Under the pieces are notes generated by a model, which was given only the letters and a program-made list of their open reading frames with translations, was not told where the DNA came from and made no database searches. Source: Candidatus Aegiribacteria sp. MLS_C (GTDB taxonomy: Bacteria > Fermentibacterota > Fermentibacteria > Fermentibacterales > JCC-6). Taken from it: a stretch of 47,014 nucleotides of DNA. The translations under genes and the position numbers were made by a program. Each line of letters begins with the position of its first letter. The first letter of the stretch is position 1. Below are positions 1 through 9,697 of the stretch, piece after piece. The DNA lies in contig LQBI01000011.1 of the NCBI GenBank assembly GCA_002030045.1, forward strand, positions 1 through 47,014, given 5' to 3'.

Positions 1-184
1 GGCGGAGAAGGCTACGGGAGAAACCTGGCGCACGATCCGGAACACGCTCCGGACACAAAAGATTGGTCAATTGTTTACGCCCTCGGGACGCATCTATCAG
101 GCTTCAAATCCGAGCCACGAAGTCTGTAAGCTTTACAAGCTGTTGCAGATAGAGGCACCGAAACAGGTCCTCTCGGTCGAATAG
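1..184 (+). mobile_element. 3' end of an IS transposase gene (partial, cut by window edge)
   Basis: The frame starting at base 2 is open and ends at TAG 182-184, giving about 60 residues. It contains TWRTIRNTLRTQKIGQLFT, followed by a basic, leucine-rich tail. This resembles the C-terminus of IS1634/IS4-type DDE transposases, which commonly end in a leucine-rich tail ('cKLLklL'-like). The catalytic domain lies outside the window. The copy of this family at 8555-9240 is an N-terminal piece in the same orientation, so the two are not halves of one element. The family call rests on weak similarity from memory. Confidence 0.5.
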
Positions 185-347
185 CCCCTTTGAAAAACAT
201 GGTCACACGCCTCTTTCGAGGGGAGCGGACCTTACTATATACGTGGTAATCAGTTACAGCGGAATCGTGTGACCACCCGTGTCAAACACCAGTCTCAGGT
301 ATCGCCGGCTCAGGTGTGCGAAGGAAATCTGCGGAGCGGGGAAGTCC
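185..347. other. Non-coding stretch between IS transposase and kinase gene
   Basis: This stretch lies between two genes that read towards each other. It probably holds the right end of the insertion sequence and the 3' flank of the kinase operon. The heptamer CTCAGGT occurs twice (294-300 and 310-316). No clear terminal inverted repeat could be assigned because the other IS end is outside the window. Confidence 0.35.
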
Positions 348-3300
348 CTACTTATCGGGATCGAGAGCCTGTCTTACCATTCTGAGAAGTCTGTCGGAGG
401 TGTAGGGCTTCTGCAGTAGCAAAATGCCTTGGTGCAGTATGAAATTGGTGTGTATGGCGTTCTGGGTATAGCCGCTGGTGAAGACCGCTTTGACATCCGG
501 ATCCATGGTCCGTATCTCTTGAAGGACCTCGTTCCCGGACATCTTCGGCATGATGACGTCCAGCAGAAGCAGGTCGACGGAAGGATTGGCCCGGAATACC
601 TCGATCGCCTCCTCTCCATCGGAAGCGGTGAGGACCGTGTAACCGACACGCTCTAGCATCATTACCGCCAGCTGCCTGACCATCTCGTCATCCTCCGCGA
701 GAAGGACAGTCTCAGAGCCTCCCTCAGGCCTTCCCTCTATGCGGGCGCCCACAGCCACCGCCTTCTGCTCGCTCAAGGGAAAGTAAAGCTTGAACATGGA
801 GCCCTTTCCCGGTTCGCTGTAGGCGGTTATCATGCCGTCATGCTGCCTGACGATGCCATAGACTGTAGCGAGGCCTATCCCTGTACCCTCGCCCTCCGGC
901 TTGGTAGTGAAGAAGGGTTCGAAGATGTGCTCCATGATATCCTTCTCAATGCCCTGTCCGGTATCCGTCACCGTAAGCAGTACGAACCTTCCCGGTCTGG
1001 CCCAGGCGTGGCTGGCGCAGTACTCCGAATCTATCACCACGTTCATGGTCTCTATGGTGAGCAATCCGCCCTTCGGCATCGCGTCCCGGGCGTTCACGCA
1101 GAGGTTCATCAGCACCTGTTCTATCATTCCGGAATCGGCGCGAATGGAACCTACGTTGTTCCCGGGAAGCCATTCCAGTCGAATGTCCTCTCCTATAAGT
1201 CTTCGAAGCATGTTCAGCGTTCTTGAAACCAGTGTATTGAAATCCACCGGTTTGATCTCCATGACCTGCCTGCGGCTGAATAGAAGCAGCTGCTTCGTCA
1301 GTTCCGCCGCCCTTTGAGCGCCGTCGTTTATCTCAATCAGGTTCTTGCTGTCCTCTGGACACAGGGAATCGTTTTCAAGAAGTATATGGCTGTGCCCGAG
1401 GATAACCTGGAGTATGTTGTTGAAATCGTGCGCCACTCCTCCGGCGAGACGGCCCACCGCCTCCATTTTCTGCGACTGCATCAGCTGTCGTTCTATCTCC
1501 TCCTTCTCCTCCTCCGCCCGCTTCCGCGCCTCCCTGTCAGCGATGGAATTTAGGGCAAAGGCAATGTCGCCGGCCATCTCGCTGATCAGCTCCAGCTCCT
1601 CTTCATTGCGGGCGATGCTCTCCTCAAGAGCCACCGCCATATATCCGTGACAGATACCCGCGTTCACCAGACCTACGGACATGGAGATGGAATCAGCGCA
1701 CTCCCTTTCAAGAGGGCACCCGGAGCATATCTCCTTCCGGTCGTCCCCCTCTATTGCCACCGGTGTTCCGGAGTCATCCGTGGAAGCGGCACAGCCGGGC
1801 AGCTTACCCGAGGCGAGCAGCGAATCAACGGAAGCATGAACATCCTCCATTCCCGCCTGGTGCCATGCTACGGGATTTCCCTGTGGATCCACCAGTATGA
1901 TTAGTGAGGACAGGTAGCTCCTGTGCGCAACCAGCACTTCCGAAGCGTTCTTGATGAGCCTTTCTGGAGAATTCTCACGGACGATGAGCTGGTTGATGTC
2001 CCGGATCGCGAGAAGGACCCTGTTAAGGTGGATTATCCTCTCCTCCGCATTCCTGATATCCGTTACATCCTGAATGGAACCCCTGACCTTGACCGTCTTT
2101 CCGCCGGCCACTTCGGGTTTTCCTTTAACACGGACCCATTTCTGGCTGCCATCAGGGGTGACCAGCTCCATTTCTAGGTCGAAAGGCTTCCCCGACTCCA
2201 CGGCTTCCCGCGCCGCCGAGCTGATCATTCCTGCGAAATCCCCTCCGTAGAAACCAAGGAAGTAATCGAGGCTCACAGGCTCATCCGGCGATACTCCGTG
2301 TATCCTCGCCGTCTGGTCGGTCCACGTACCCGCCCCGGTCCCGGGGTCGAATTCCCAGCCTCCCACGTCGGCAATCTCTTCCATCTCCTTCAGCAGCGCC
2401 TGGTTCTGTCGCAGCTCCACCGTCTTCAGCCGGACCTGCCTGCGGAGGAGACGGAGCCACAGGAGTATCCATATCAGAAGGAAACCGAGGGGAAGTAGTA
2501 CGACAAGCGACCTGCGAAGTATCTCGGCGAAGGAGACCGGATCATCGAAGGGCGGCTGGCCCATCCATTTCTCGAATATCCGCCTGTACGCGCCTGTCTC
2601 CACCAGGATGCGAAGTCCTTCGCTGAACTGGGCGGCAAGGGCCATGTTGCCGCGGGCCGTGGCTATGCAGTAATTCCCGGTATAGATGGGGTTGGAGCCC
2701 ACTTCCAGGTCCCAGCCGTTCCTCTCGATCCAGTAGGAAGCAGATATTCGACCCACCAGGGCGCAGTCGGACGCACCCAGAGCGACCTCCCGCAGCGCCA
2801 TTTCCTGGTTGGGAACGAAATTCGCTTCCTCCGTCAGGCCGTGTTCCTCCAGCAGGTCGTGCATGATGTCGTCGCGCTCCACCGACAGCGACAGCCCTTC
2901 CAGCTCCTCGAAAGTGGAGGGCGGAATTCCCTCTCTCACCACGGCCACATAGTGGACCGCGGTATGAGGCTGGGTGAACTCGTAGAGCCTGTCGCGGTGG
3001 GGGGAGTAGAACACTCCCGATATGGCGTCTATGGTCCCGTTCTCCAGCCTGTTGATGACAGATGACCAGTCCCCCAGCCGCACATCCACGTCCATACCCA
3101 CCTCGGCCGCTATGGCGCGCACTATCTCCACGTTCATGCCCGTGGGATTGCCCAGGGAATCGAGATACTCGTAGGGGGGGAAGTTCCTGTCGCCCCCTAC
3201 TATCACCCTGCGGCCGGCGGGAATCTCCATGTATGCGAACCAGGAGGCGTGAAGGTGGGAGTAGGTGCCGTCGGCCATCACCAGGGCAAGTCCCTCGTTC

Positions 3301-3959
3301 AGCAGCGCAAGAAGCTCACTGTCGCCCTCTCGGACCGCGAAGCAGAAATCCTGGCGGAAGTCGAGCAGGGGCCAGTCCAGCACTTTCAGGTCGACGAAAC
3401 CATGTTCCGATATCAGCCTGAGGGCCACGATGCGCTGGACCACGACAGCGTCGAGGGAGCCGGCAGAGAGCTGTTCGAAAGCACCCAGAAAGGTGGGTTC
3501 GGTAACTATTTCGACATCCAGGTCGCTCCCTCGGAGGTATTCCTCTGCGTTGTCGCCCTCCATCACCCCCACGACCAGCCCGGAGAGGTCTTCGGCGGAC
3601 AGTATGGAATCGCAGTCGGCGCGGACCACCACAGCCCCGTGAAGGGTCATGTAGGGGAAGGTGAAATCGAAGATATCCTCCCTCTCGGGGGTCCTGCCCA
3701 CAAGAGGAAGGGCGTCGACCGACCCGGATTCCAGCCATCCCTTCACTTCGGTCCACGTGCCCGTTTCGAAGACAACGTCCCGGCCCATTGCGCCGAGGGT
3801 TTCCGTGAGCAGTTCTACCGAGAATCCGGCCGCTTCCCCGGAATCGTCGGCAAAACAGAATGGGGGGTAGTCGACCTCGCAGCCGGAGTGGACGGCCTGA
3901 CCGGAAAGGCCGGAGGGGATAAGGAAAAGAAGAATGCACAGGATTGGAACAAATCTCAC
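348..3959 (-). CDS. BvgS-like hybrid sensor histidine kinase with two periplasmic SBP domains
   Basis: Membrane sensor kinase that should bind a small solute in the periplasm and pass phosphate from a cytoplasmic His to its own receiver. Numbering from the longest frame (GTG at 3980): signal peptide about 8-28; two tandem SBP_bac_3 solute-binding lobes about 30-250 and 258-475; one TM helix about 490-512; PAS about 535-642; GAF-like about 650-810 with a Cys cluster ([10 protein letters not shown], 752-761); HisKA with phospho-His 851 in [10 protein letters not shown]; HATPase with [17 protein letters not shown] and GTGIGLATV boxes; C-terminal REC with phospho-Asp about 1141 in [11 protein letters not shown] prefer the second GTG at 3959: AAGGAG lies 7 nt upstream and the signal peptide then starts cleanly. 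The upstream GTG at 3980 has only a weak CAGGA. It lies downstream of the HD-GYP regulator on the same strand, so the two probably form a two-component operon. The ligand is unknown. Confidence 0.93.
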   Translation of the reverse strand: MRFVPILCILLFLIPSGLSGQAVHSGCEVDYPPFCFADDSGEAAGFSVELLTETLGAMGRDVVFETGTWTEVKGWLESGSVDALPLVGRTPEREDIFDFTFPYMTLHGAVVVRADCDSILSAEDLSGLVVGVMEGDNAEEYLRGSDLDVEIVTEPTFLGAFEQLSAGSLDAVVVQRIVALRLISEHGFVDLKVLDWPLLDFRQDFCFAVREGDSELLALLNEGLALVMADGTYSHLHASWFAYMEIPAGRRVIVGGDRNFPPYEYLDSLGNPTGMNVEIVRAIAAEVGMDVDVRLGDWSSVINRLENGTIDAISGVFYSPHRDRLYEFTQPHTAVHYVAVVREGIPPSTFEELEGLSLSVERDDIMHDLLEEHGLTEEANFVPNQEMALREVALGASDCALVGRISASYWIERNGWDLEVGSNPIYTGNYCIATARGNMALAAQFSEGLRILVETGAYRRIFEKWMGQPPFDDPVSFAEILRRSLVVLLPLGFLLIWILLWLRLLRRQVRLKTVELRQNQALLKEMEEIADVGGWEFDPGTGAGTWTDQTARIHGVSPDEPVSLDYFLGFYGGDFAGMISSAAREAVESGKPFDLEMELVTPDGSQKWVRVKGKPEVAGGKTVKVRGSIQDVTDIRNAEERIIHLNRVLLAIRDINQLIVRENSPERLIKNASEVLVAHRSYLSSLIILVDPQGNPVAWHQAGMEDVHASVDSLLASGKLPGCAASTDDSGTPVAIEGDDRKEICSGCPLERECADSISMSVGLVNAGICHGYMAVALEESIARNEEELELISEMAGDIAFALNSIADREARKRAEEEKEEIERQLMQSQKMEAVGRLAGGVAHDFNNILQVILGHSHILLENDSLCPEDSKNLIEINDGAQRAAELTKQLLLFSRRQVMEIKPVDFNTLVSRTLNMLRRLIGEDIRLEWLPGNNVGSIRADSGMIEQVLMNLCVNARDAMPKGGLLTIETMNVVIDSEYCASHAWARPGRFVLLTVTDTGQGIEKDIMEHIFEPFFTTKPEGEGTGIGLATVYGIVRQHDGMITAYSEPGKGSMFKLYFPLSEQKAVAVGARIEGRPEGGSETVLLAEDDEMVRQLAVMMLERVGYTVLTASDGEEAIEVFRANPSVDLLLLDVIMPKMSGNEVLQEIRTMDPDVKAVFTSGYTQNAIHTNFILHQGILLLQKPYTSDRLLRMVRQALDPDK

Positions 3960-4028
3960 TCTGGCTCCTTCGAGTTGCACGTATCCTGCTTGTTAATGTC
4001 TATATACTTGTAGATTAATGGTCAAGCA

Positions 4029-4046
4029 AGGCGCAACCGGGCGCCT
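4029..4046 (-). other. Small inverted repeat between regulator and kinase genes
   Basis: AGGCGC and GCGCCT are perfect 6-bp arms around a 6-nt loop. They sit in the 90-odd bases between the regulator stop codon and the kinase start. No U-run follows in the direction of transcription, so this is more likely an attenuating or processing hairpin than a full terminator. A TTGACC motif just downstream could be a secondary -35 box for the kinase, but no convincing -10 goes with it. Confidence 0.3.
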
Positions 4047-4069
4047 GCGGCGAAGTTATGAGAGGTCAG

Positions 4070-6034
4070 TCAGACCGGTTGGCTGAAACAGCGGTACTGG
4101 TGGCTGGAGATTATCTCCGCGGGGCTTGATGTTTCAAGGATGGAGATGAAAACGCGCCCGATGTCCCTGTCGAACTGGGAACCCAGGTTGCCGTGCAGTT
4201 CCTGTATGGCGTATGCGAGGCCGGGGGACTTTCTGTATACCCTGTCCGAGATCATGGCGTCGAACGCGTCGGCTACCGCCATTATTCTCGCCTGGAAAGG
4301 AATGTCGTTTCCTGAGAGGCCGTGGGGATAGCCGGTTCCGTCTATCCTCTCGTGATGGTATCTCACCGCGTCCAGGAAATCGCTGAAGGCTGTGATGGGC
4401 TTGAGAATGTTGTACCCCGTCTCCGGATGTGAGCGTATGAGTTCGAACTCCTCCTTGGTAAGAGGGCCCTCCTTGTTCAGCACGGCTTCCGGAATGCCTA
4501 TCTTACCTATATCATGCAGCAGCGCGCCATGGTTGAGCCTGGATATCTCCTTGGAGGTCAGGTCCAGATGCGTTCCTATGAAGGTGGCGTAGGCGGCAAC
4601 GTTCCTTGAGTGGTTGTGCGTATAGGTGTCCTTGGCGTCCACCGCTTCGGCCAGGGCGGCGATTGTCTGGATGTAACTCCGCTTGCTTGATTCGAAGAGA
4701 TAAGCGTTGCTTAACGCGGCGGCGGCGTGCCTCAGCAGAAGATGCACATGGGACGATTCCCTGTAGGGCCTGAGCGTAGGATTCCATGAAGCGAGAACTA
4801 TGATTCCGCTCAGTGAGCCGACATCACCCAGGTCTACAGTCTCAATGCTCGGCACGGAGTCCCAGTCGGACATGGAGCGGGAGACGAAGGAATCCACTTC
4901 TCCGGTCAGGAGGATATGGCTCACATCATCAGTGGACTGACTTCTCTCCAGCTTCTCTCTGAAGCTTGTCTGAAGCACATCGAACGGCAGGTCGGACCTG
5001 GCCATGATATAGCTGAAGGGAAGCATGTTCTCTCCCCTCAGCAGGACTCCGAAGAGGTCGAACTGAACCATGGACCGGAGGCCGATGCACACCGAGGAGA
5101 GCGACTTTTTAAGGGACAGAGAGGAAAAATTCCCCGCCAGAAGGTTGGTGTTTTCCAGTATCGATGCCCTGTTCTCAAGGTTTGATGTCATCCTGTGATT
5201 GATGAGCTGCTTACCCGCCTGGGCGGTGAACAGGTTGAGGAGCTTATGGTCCCTCGGAGTGAAAGGGAACGGATTTTCAGATCTTGCGATCGCGATGGTA
5301 CCGATGTGCCTGTCAGAGCTGGGTATGGGCGCGGTCATTACCGATGAGACCCCCATATCCGCGGTTATGAAATTGTTGGTGCGGGAATCTCCCAGAACTC
5401 CCCTGCCGCTCCTCAGAGATTCGGCTATGATCCGATCCCAGTCCTCCTCCCCCATCAGGCTCTCGTTGCCGGATCCCGCTGCTTTCGAGATTTTCCTCTT
5501 GTCTGGATCGTCGGTCATGTAAATCCGGCAGGCATCTCCCCTGAAGGTCTTTCTGATGATGGCCGAAAGACTGTTCAGATACACGTGGTACGAACTGTCC
5601 GATATGTTCACGCCCACGATCATGTCGTACAGATCGGTGAGTTCAGGCGACGGCAGCTCGGAGAGCTTCCTCTTCCTTATCTCCAAGGCCCTTTCCACCG
5701 CCTTGCTGAGTTCATCCCTGCTGAAGGGTTTCGTTATGAAATCGAAAGCGCCACGCTGTATGGCGTCCTTGGCCAGATCGATGCTTCCATAGCCGGTCAT
5801 CAGTATCACGAAGGAATCAGGATACTTGCCCATGAATATCGAGGCAAGTTCAAGTCCGTTAATACCGGGCATCAACACATCGATGAGGACGAGGCTGAAA
5901 GGAGTTTCCGATGCCTTTCGCAGAGCCTCGCTTCCGCTGAGCGCCTCCACAACCTCGTAGCCTAAGCCTTCCAGGAGTTCCCTGATCAGGTTCAGCATGT
6001 CCTGTTCATCATCGACGATCAGAATGCGGTCCAT
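4070..6034 (-). CDS. Response regulator with GAF domains and HD-GYP cyclic-di-GMP phosphodiesterase
   Basis: Predicted phosphorylation-controlled enzyme that hydrolyses cyclic di-GMP in the cytoplasm. Residues 1-120 are a REC domain with acidic pocket DDE (8-10), phospho-Asp 52 in LIDVLMPG and Lys 102 in TKPF. Residues about 130-285 are a GAF domain, and about 300-450 look like a second, diverged GAF. Residues about 455-640 are HD-GYP with H507-D508 (LLHDIGK), HHERIDGTGYP at 560-570 and the later VADAFDAM motif, so the metal site looks complete. It is the upstream gene of an operon with the hybrid kinase, a plausible phosphodonor. pilT is divergent from it, which fits a role in switching between motility and surface growth. 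ATG at 6034 gives a REC domain that starts immediately, as is normal. Confidence 0.94.
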   Translation of the reverse strand: MDRILIVDDEQDMLNLIRELLEGLGYEVVEALSGSEALRKASETPFSLVLIDVLMPGINGLELASIFMGKYPDSFVILMTGYGSIDLAKDAIQRGAFDFITKPFSRDELSKAVERALEIRKRKLSELPSPELTDLYDMIVGVNISDSSYHVYLNSLSAIIRKTFRGDACRIYMTDDPDKRKISKAAGSGNESLMGEEDWDRIIAESLRSGRGVLGDSRTNNFITADMGVSSVMTAPIPSSDRHIGTIAIARSENPFPFTPRDHKLLNLFTAQAGKQLINHRMTSNLENRASILENTNLLAGNFSSLSLKKSLSSVCIGLRSMVQFDLFGVLLRGENMLPFSYIMARSDLPFDVLQTSFREKLERSQSTDDVSHILLTGEVDSFVSRSMSDWDSVPSIETVDLGDVGSLSGIIVLASWNPTLRPYRESSHVHLLLRHAAAALSNAYLFESSKRSYIQTIAALAEAVDAKDTYTHNHSRNVAAYATFIGTHLDLTSKEISRLNHGALLHDIGKIGIPEAVLNKEGPLTKEEFELIRSHPETGYNILKPITAFSDFLDAVRYHHERIDGTGYPHGLSGNDIPFQARIMAVADAFDAMISDRVYRKSPGLAYAIQELHGNLGSQFDRDIGRVFISILETSSPAEIISSHQYRCFSQPV

Positions 6035-6350
6035 ATCATGTATCCAGCAAAATCCTGTTCAGATAGGAAAGGCATCGGGTTCCATTTTCGAGTCACCAGT
6101 CCTTCAGCGGCATGCGGCAAAGACACACATGTATTATTGCATGCGGCGGGCGGAGATGTCAAAGACCGCCGGCAACGCCCATCGGTCCTTTCCTGTGATT
6201 GACAAACCTCGCTGCCAGTCGGTATTGTCCTTCGGGAAGTTTGCCGATGAGGCGGAATTCGTGATTCGCTACTTCCGGGGAAGGTCAGAATGTCAGCTGC
6301 CATACCATTACTGTTGACGTTGCCTGCGGACCTTCAGGCGGAGCCTGGCC
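6035..6350. other. Divergent intergenic region between the HD-GYP operon and pilT
   Basis: About 315 bases between two divergently read genes, so it should contain promoters for both. I could not identify a strong sigma70 pair or an obvious sigma54 site in either direction. No ORF with family similarity is present. Confidence 0.4.
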
Positions 6351-7421
6351 ATGGCTAGGGTGGACAAGCTTCTGGGCATTCTCAGGAAGAATGGCGGGTC
6401 GGACCTTCACATATCCCCTGAGAATCCCCCGATAGTGCGGATATCCGGCGACCTCTTCCCTCTGGGCGAGAGGAAGATGCAGCTTGAAGAAACCGGTTCG
6501 CTACTGCTGGAGATAATGACCGAATCCCAGAGGAAGGACTTCGAGAGAACCAGCGACGTCGATTTCGCGTACGAGGTCGCGGAACTTGATTCCCGGTTCA
6601 GGGTGAACGTTTTTCTGGGCTACCGCGGAATCAGTGGCGTCTTCCGCCTGATCCCCAACGAAATCCTTTCCATCAGTGAACTGAAACTGCCCCAGGTGGT
6701 GCTGGAATTCACCAGGTTCTCCAAGGGCCTGGTCCTGGTCACCGGGCCCACCGGAAGCGGGAAGTCCACCACGCTGGCTTCCATCATCGACCATATTAAC
6801 AGTAACAGCAAGAGCCATATCATTACCATCGAGGACCCTATAGAATTCGTTCACGCCAGCAAGGCCGGCCTGGTCAATCAGAGGGAGGTGGGGAATCATA
6901 CGAAGTCGTTCGCAGCGGCGTTGAGGGCCTCTCTTCGGGAAGACCCCGACATCATCCTGGTAGGCGAGATGAGGGACCTGGAAACCATCGAGCTGGCCAT
7001 TACCGCAGCCGAGACGGGGCACCTGGTGTTCGGGACCCTTCATACCAGTAGCGCCGCGAAAACGGTGGACAGGATAATTAATGTATTTCCCACCGACCAG
7101 CAGGAACAGATAAGAACCATGCTGGCCGAATCAATTCTGGGCGTTGTGGCCCAGCAGCTGGTCCGTACCGTGGATGGGAAACGCCGGGCCGCCGTGGAGA
7201 TACTCTTCGTCACAGCCGCCGTTTCCAACCTCATCCGGGAGGGTAAGACCTACCAGATACCTTCGGTCATTCAGACCGGCAGGGATCGAGGAATGCAACT
7301 GATGGACCAGGACCTTCTGGAGTTCGTCAAGAGGAAGATCATTGCTGTGGAGGAAGCTCACAGGTACGCTGCCGACAAGAGGTTGTTCCCAATAGATAAA
7401 GAGGGTCTGCTATACAGATGA
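6351..7421 (+). CDS. pilT: Type IV pilus retraction ATPase PilT
   Basis: Hexameric AAA+ motor that disassembles the type IV pilus at the inner membrane, powering twitching motility. The 356-aa length is normal for PilT. Seen: N-terminal PAS-like domain with GGSDLHIS; Walker A GPTGSGKST (132-140); Asp box with EDPIEF; Walker B DPDIILVGEMRD (198-209); His box GTLHTSSAAKTVDRI; and NLIREGK, the PilT-specific AIRNLIRE-like motif, which separates it from PilB/GspE (no tetracysteine zinc motif). ATG at 6351 has a GGAG about 10 nt upstream. The stop overlaps the next gene by 4 nt (ATGA). It is divergent from the c-di-GMP phosphodiesterase gene. Confidence 0.96.
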   Translation: MARVDKLLGILRKNGGSDLHISPENPPIVRISGDLFPLGERKMQLEETGSLLLEIMTESQRKDFERTSDVDFAYEVAELDSRFRVNVFLGYRGISGVFRLIPNEILSISELKLPQVVLEFTRFSKGLVLVTGPTGSGKSTTLASIIDHINSNSKSHIITIEDPIEFVHASKAGLVNQREVGNHTKSFAAALRASLREDPDIILVGEMRDLETIELAITAAETGHLVFGTLHTSSAAKTVDRIINVFPTDQQEQIRTMLAESILGVVAQQLVRTVDGKRRAAVEILFVTAAVSNLIREGKTYQIPSVIQTGRDRGMQLMDQDLLEFVKRKIIAVEEAHRYAADKRLFPIDKEGLLYR

Positions 7422-7867
7422 GCGATGTAAGGATAGATATGGCAACCAGAGAGGTGGAGTTCGTCCTGACCGACGGGTCTGAACTCAAAGGCCAGGTCTA
7501 CGTCAGTATGCACTCCAAAAGCGGGGCCGGCATTCAGAGAATAGACGAGCTGCTCAGCGTGGGTGACCAGTTCCTGCCTTTCCGGAGTTCGGATGGATTC
7601 CTTCTGCTGAACAGATCCCGGGTGATGCTGGCAAGGGTAAGCCTGGAGGAGAACACCGGTGAACTGGCCAGAATGGGCGAAAAGTACCGGGTGAAGATGA
7701 CGACTATTCTGGGTACGACTATCACGGCGGAGATATTTGTGAATCTTCCCAAGGATTACCAGAGAGTGAAGGACTACCTGAACCATCCGGTGAAATACTT
7801 TACATGCTTCACCGAGGAACACGTCCTCTATGTCAACCGGGAATTCATCCTCCTAGTGGAGGACTAG
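7418..7867 (+). CDS. Conserved small protein translationally coupled to pilT
   Basis: 149-aa soluble protein with no signal peptide, TM segment or motif I can name. It looks like an all-beta fold: alternating hydrophobic strands such as VEFVLTDGSELKGQVYV near the N-terminus, and EEHVLYVNREFILLVED at the C-terminus. The start overlaps the pilT stop as ATGA, so it is probably made by re-initiating ribosomes in a fixed ratio to PilT. A role in pilus function is inferred from that coupling only. Confidence 0.8.
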   Translation: MSDVRIDMATREVEFVLTDGSELKGQVYVSMHSKSGAGIQRIDELLSVGDQFLPFRSSDGFLLLNRSRVMLARVSLEENTGELARMGEKYRVKMTTILGTTITAEIFVNLPKDYQRVKDYLNHPVKYFTCFTEEHVLYVNREFILLVED

Positions 7868-8060
7868 TTCGGCCTCCTTCTATATCGAGGCTCTAGGACG
7901 AAGGTAGAGCCTGGCGCTTCCCGGGAGTTCGCTTACGATTAAGAACGCAATCTTCTCATTAACCACTGAATGAACCAAACGCAAGCTGGTAAGCGCATGG
8001 GGTTAAGAAGTATGAGCTGGTTATTCAGATTATTGGGTAAATAACAGGAAAGAAACAATA

Positions 8061-8534
8061 ATGGCAGGACTCATAAGTATCGTCAGTATGTTGGTCGGGG
8101 CAATCGGTATATTTTTAGGATTCTTCTATCTTTCAAGTGATCCGCTTACATCCCTTAATATAGTGACCATCACCACAGTAGGCATTGTAGGGACTCTAGC
8201 TTTTATCCGCCATGTCATTCTTCATAAGTCAGATGCTAATAGACTTGGCTGGGAGACAGAAAGACCGGATTGGATGTTTGAAGTCGGTTTTGCAAACCTT
8301 GCTTTTGGTTTCATGGGATTTCTTTCGGTCCTTGCCGTAGGGGGAAACCATGCCCAAGTAGTTGTGCTCTTCGGTTATGCACTGTGCCTATTCCAAGCGG
8401 CTGGCTTACATGGGTATCGGTATTTTACGGACGAGAAAAAACCATCGGCCCGACTCTGGCGCAGTTGCATCGCTACACTTCTCTATGTGGGGATGATGGT
8501 TTTCTTTGGCCTTCATGCGCTTCTGATGCGATGA
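8061..8534 (+). CDS. Small integral membrane protein, DUF6790-like
   Basis: 157-aa protein with four hydrophobic helices (about 5-25, 33-50, 70-108 probably two, and 134-154) and little else. The motif GFANLAFGFMGF and the overall layout recall the DUF6790 membrane family, a recollection that needs a profile search. The gene is visibly AT-richer than pilT and the signalling genes. It starts after a 190-base AT-rich spacer and ends only 20 bases before a broken transposase, so it marks the left edge of the accessory island. GGAAAG about 10 nt before ATG is the likely ribosome site. Confidence 0.75.
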   Translation: MAGLISIVSMLVGAIGIFLGFFYLSSDPLTSLNIVTITTVGIVGTLAFIRHVILHKSDANRLGWETERPDWMFEVGFANLAFGFMGFLSVLAVGGNHAQVVVLFGYALCLFQAAGLHGYRYFTDEKKPSARLWRSCIATLLYVGMMVFFGLHALLMR

Positions 8535-8554
8535 GTTTTCGCTTGACTTGATGG

Positions 8555-9240
8555 ATGAATCTCCAGCGACTGATTTCAGAACTTGAAGAAACGGAAAACG
8601 ACTCAACAACCGAGTGGACACGTGCGCAAGTAAGCCGCGCCGCTTCGCTCTGCGGCTCATTTGCGCCGGTCATTCGTGACATCTGCTGCTATGAGCAGTG
8701 GCTTGCTGAGGATGTTTACTTCACCGAGGGCAGGGAAGTGCAGCTTCATCACCTCTACAGGGCTCTGGATCTCCTTGATCGTCACAAGGATGAGATCGAG
8801 GAAGCGGTTTACTGGCGTATAGGTGATCTTCTGAACCTTGATGCAGATCTGATCTTCTATGACACTACCAGCGTCTACTTCGAGATAGATAAAGAGGATT
8901 ATCTCAAGAGACGGGGTCACAGCAAGGATGGGAAGGGTGACCGCCCTCAGATAGTGGTTGGTCTTGCTGTAACCAGGGATGGGATCCCCGTGAAATCCTG
9001 GGTGTTCCCCGGCAATGCCGCCGATGTATCCACTATCGAGCATGTGAAGAATGATCTTCGGGGCTGGAAGCTGAACCGTTGTATCTTTTGTTACCGATGC
9101 CGGAATAAGCAGCGAGGAGAATCTTCATACTCTCTCCATGGGCGGCGGTCATTACATCACGGCCATGTCCTGCATCATAGGTTCAGAGGTGGTTAACGAA
9201 GTTCTCTCCAGAAGAGAGCGCTACAAGCGTGTAGCTGGTG
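8555..9240 (+). pseudogene. IS1634-family transposase, frameshifted and truncated
   Basis: The open part encodes residues resembling the middle of IS1634-type DDE transposases, notably the FYDTTSVYFE segment around 8856-8885, followed by RPQIVVGLAVTRDGIPV. Near 9090 the reading frame is lost. The next frame continues with the expected conserved block VTDAGISSEENLHTLSMGG and reaches RRERYKRV, then similarity stops near 9240. The N-terminus also seems shortened. The element is therefore dead, and no terminal inverted repeats could be assigned. Confidence 0.82.
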
Positions 9241-9397
9241 CCCATCCAGCATTACCTATCACGTTGTAATAGATACATAGGGCCTACTGAACATAGGATA
9301 TCTATTTACACTGCATAGAGATAGATATATATTACAGGTGCATTGATGCACGGATAATACCGTATAATGTCTAAAACCCTTGCACCTGGAGAGAGCA

Positions 9398-9697
9398 TTG
9401 TACAAGCACAAAAGTCATCAGTTGGAATTCGTTGAATTCAAAAGCCCTTTCGGAGAACATCTCAGGGCTGACAATCGCTGGGTGAGACTGTCGGAAGTCA
9501 TTCCCTGGGCGCTCATCGAAGAGAAGTACAGGGAGAGTTTGAGCAGCCCTACCCGAGGACAGAAGGCCTGTTCATCCCGTGTGGCTTTCGGTGCCATGAA
9601 CATCAAGGAACAGATAGGTCTCACAGATGAGGATACGGTTCTTCGCATACAGGAGAACCCGTACCTTCAGTACTTCCTCGGGTTCCCCGAGTATCGG
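9398..9697 (+). mobile_element. N-terminal remnant of an IS5-family transposase
   Basis: Translation from TTG 9398 (GGAGAG just upstream) gives YKHKSHQLEFVEF, then FGEHLRADNRWVRLSEVIPW and NPYLQYFLGF. This is the DUF772-type N-terminal domain of IS5-like transposases. Similarity breaks off at about 9695, and the same frame then runs antisense through the 3' end of the AbiEii-1 toxin gene before a stop at 9797-9799. The catalytic DDE domain is missing. The stretch 9240-9380 just upstream is AT-rich and holds nothing I recognise apart from probable IS flank. Confidence 0.8.

Noticed and set aside
1-9240. The IS fragment at the window start and the pseudogene at 8555 as halves of one interrupted transposase
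   Set aside because: The C-terminal piece lies upstream of the N-terminal piece on the same strand, so they cannot be one split copy without a further rearrangement.
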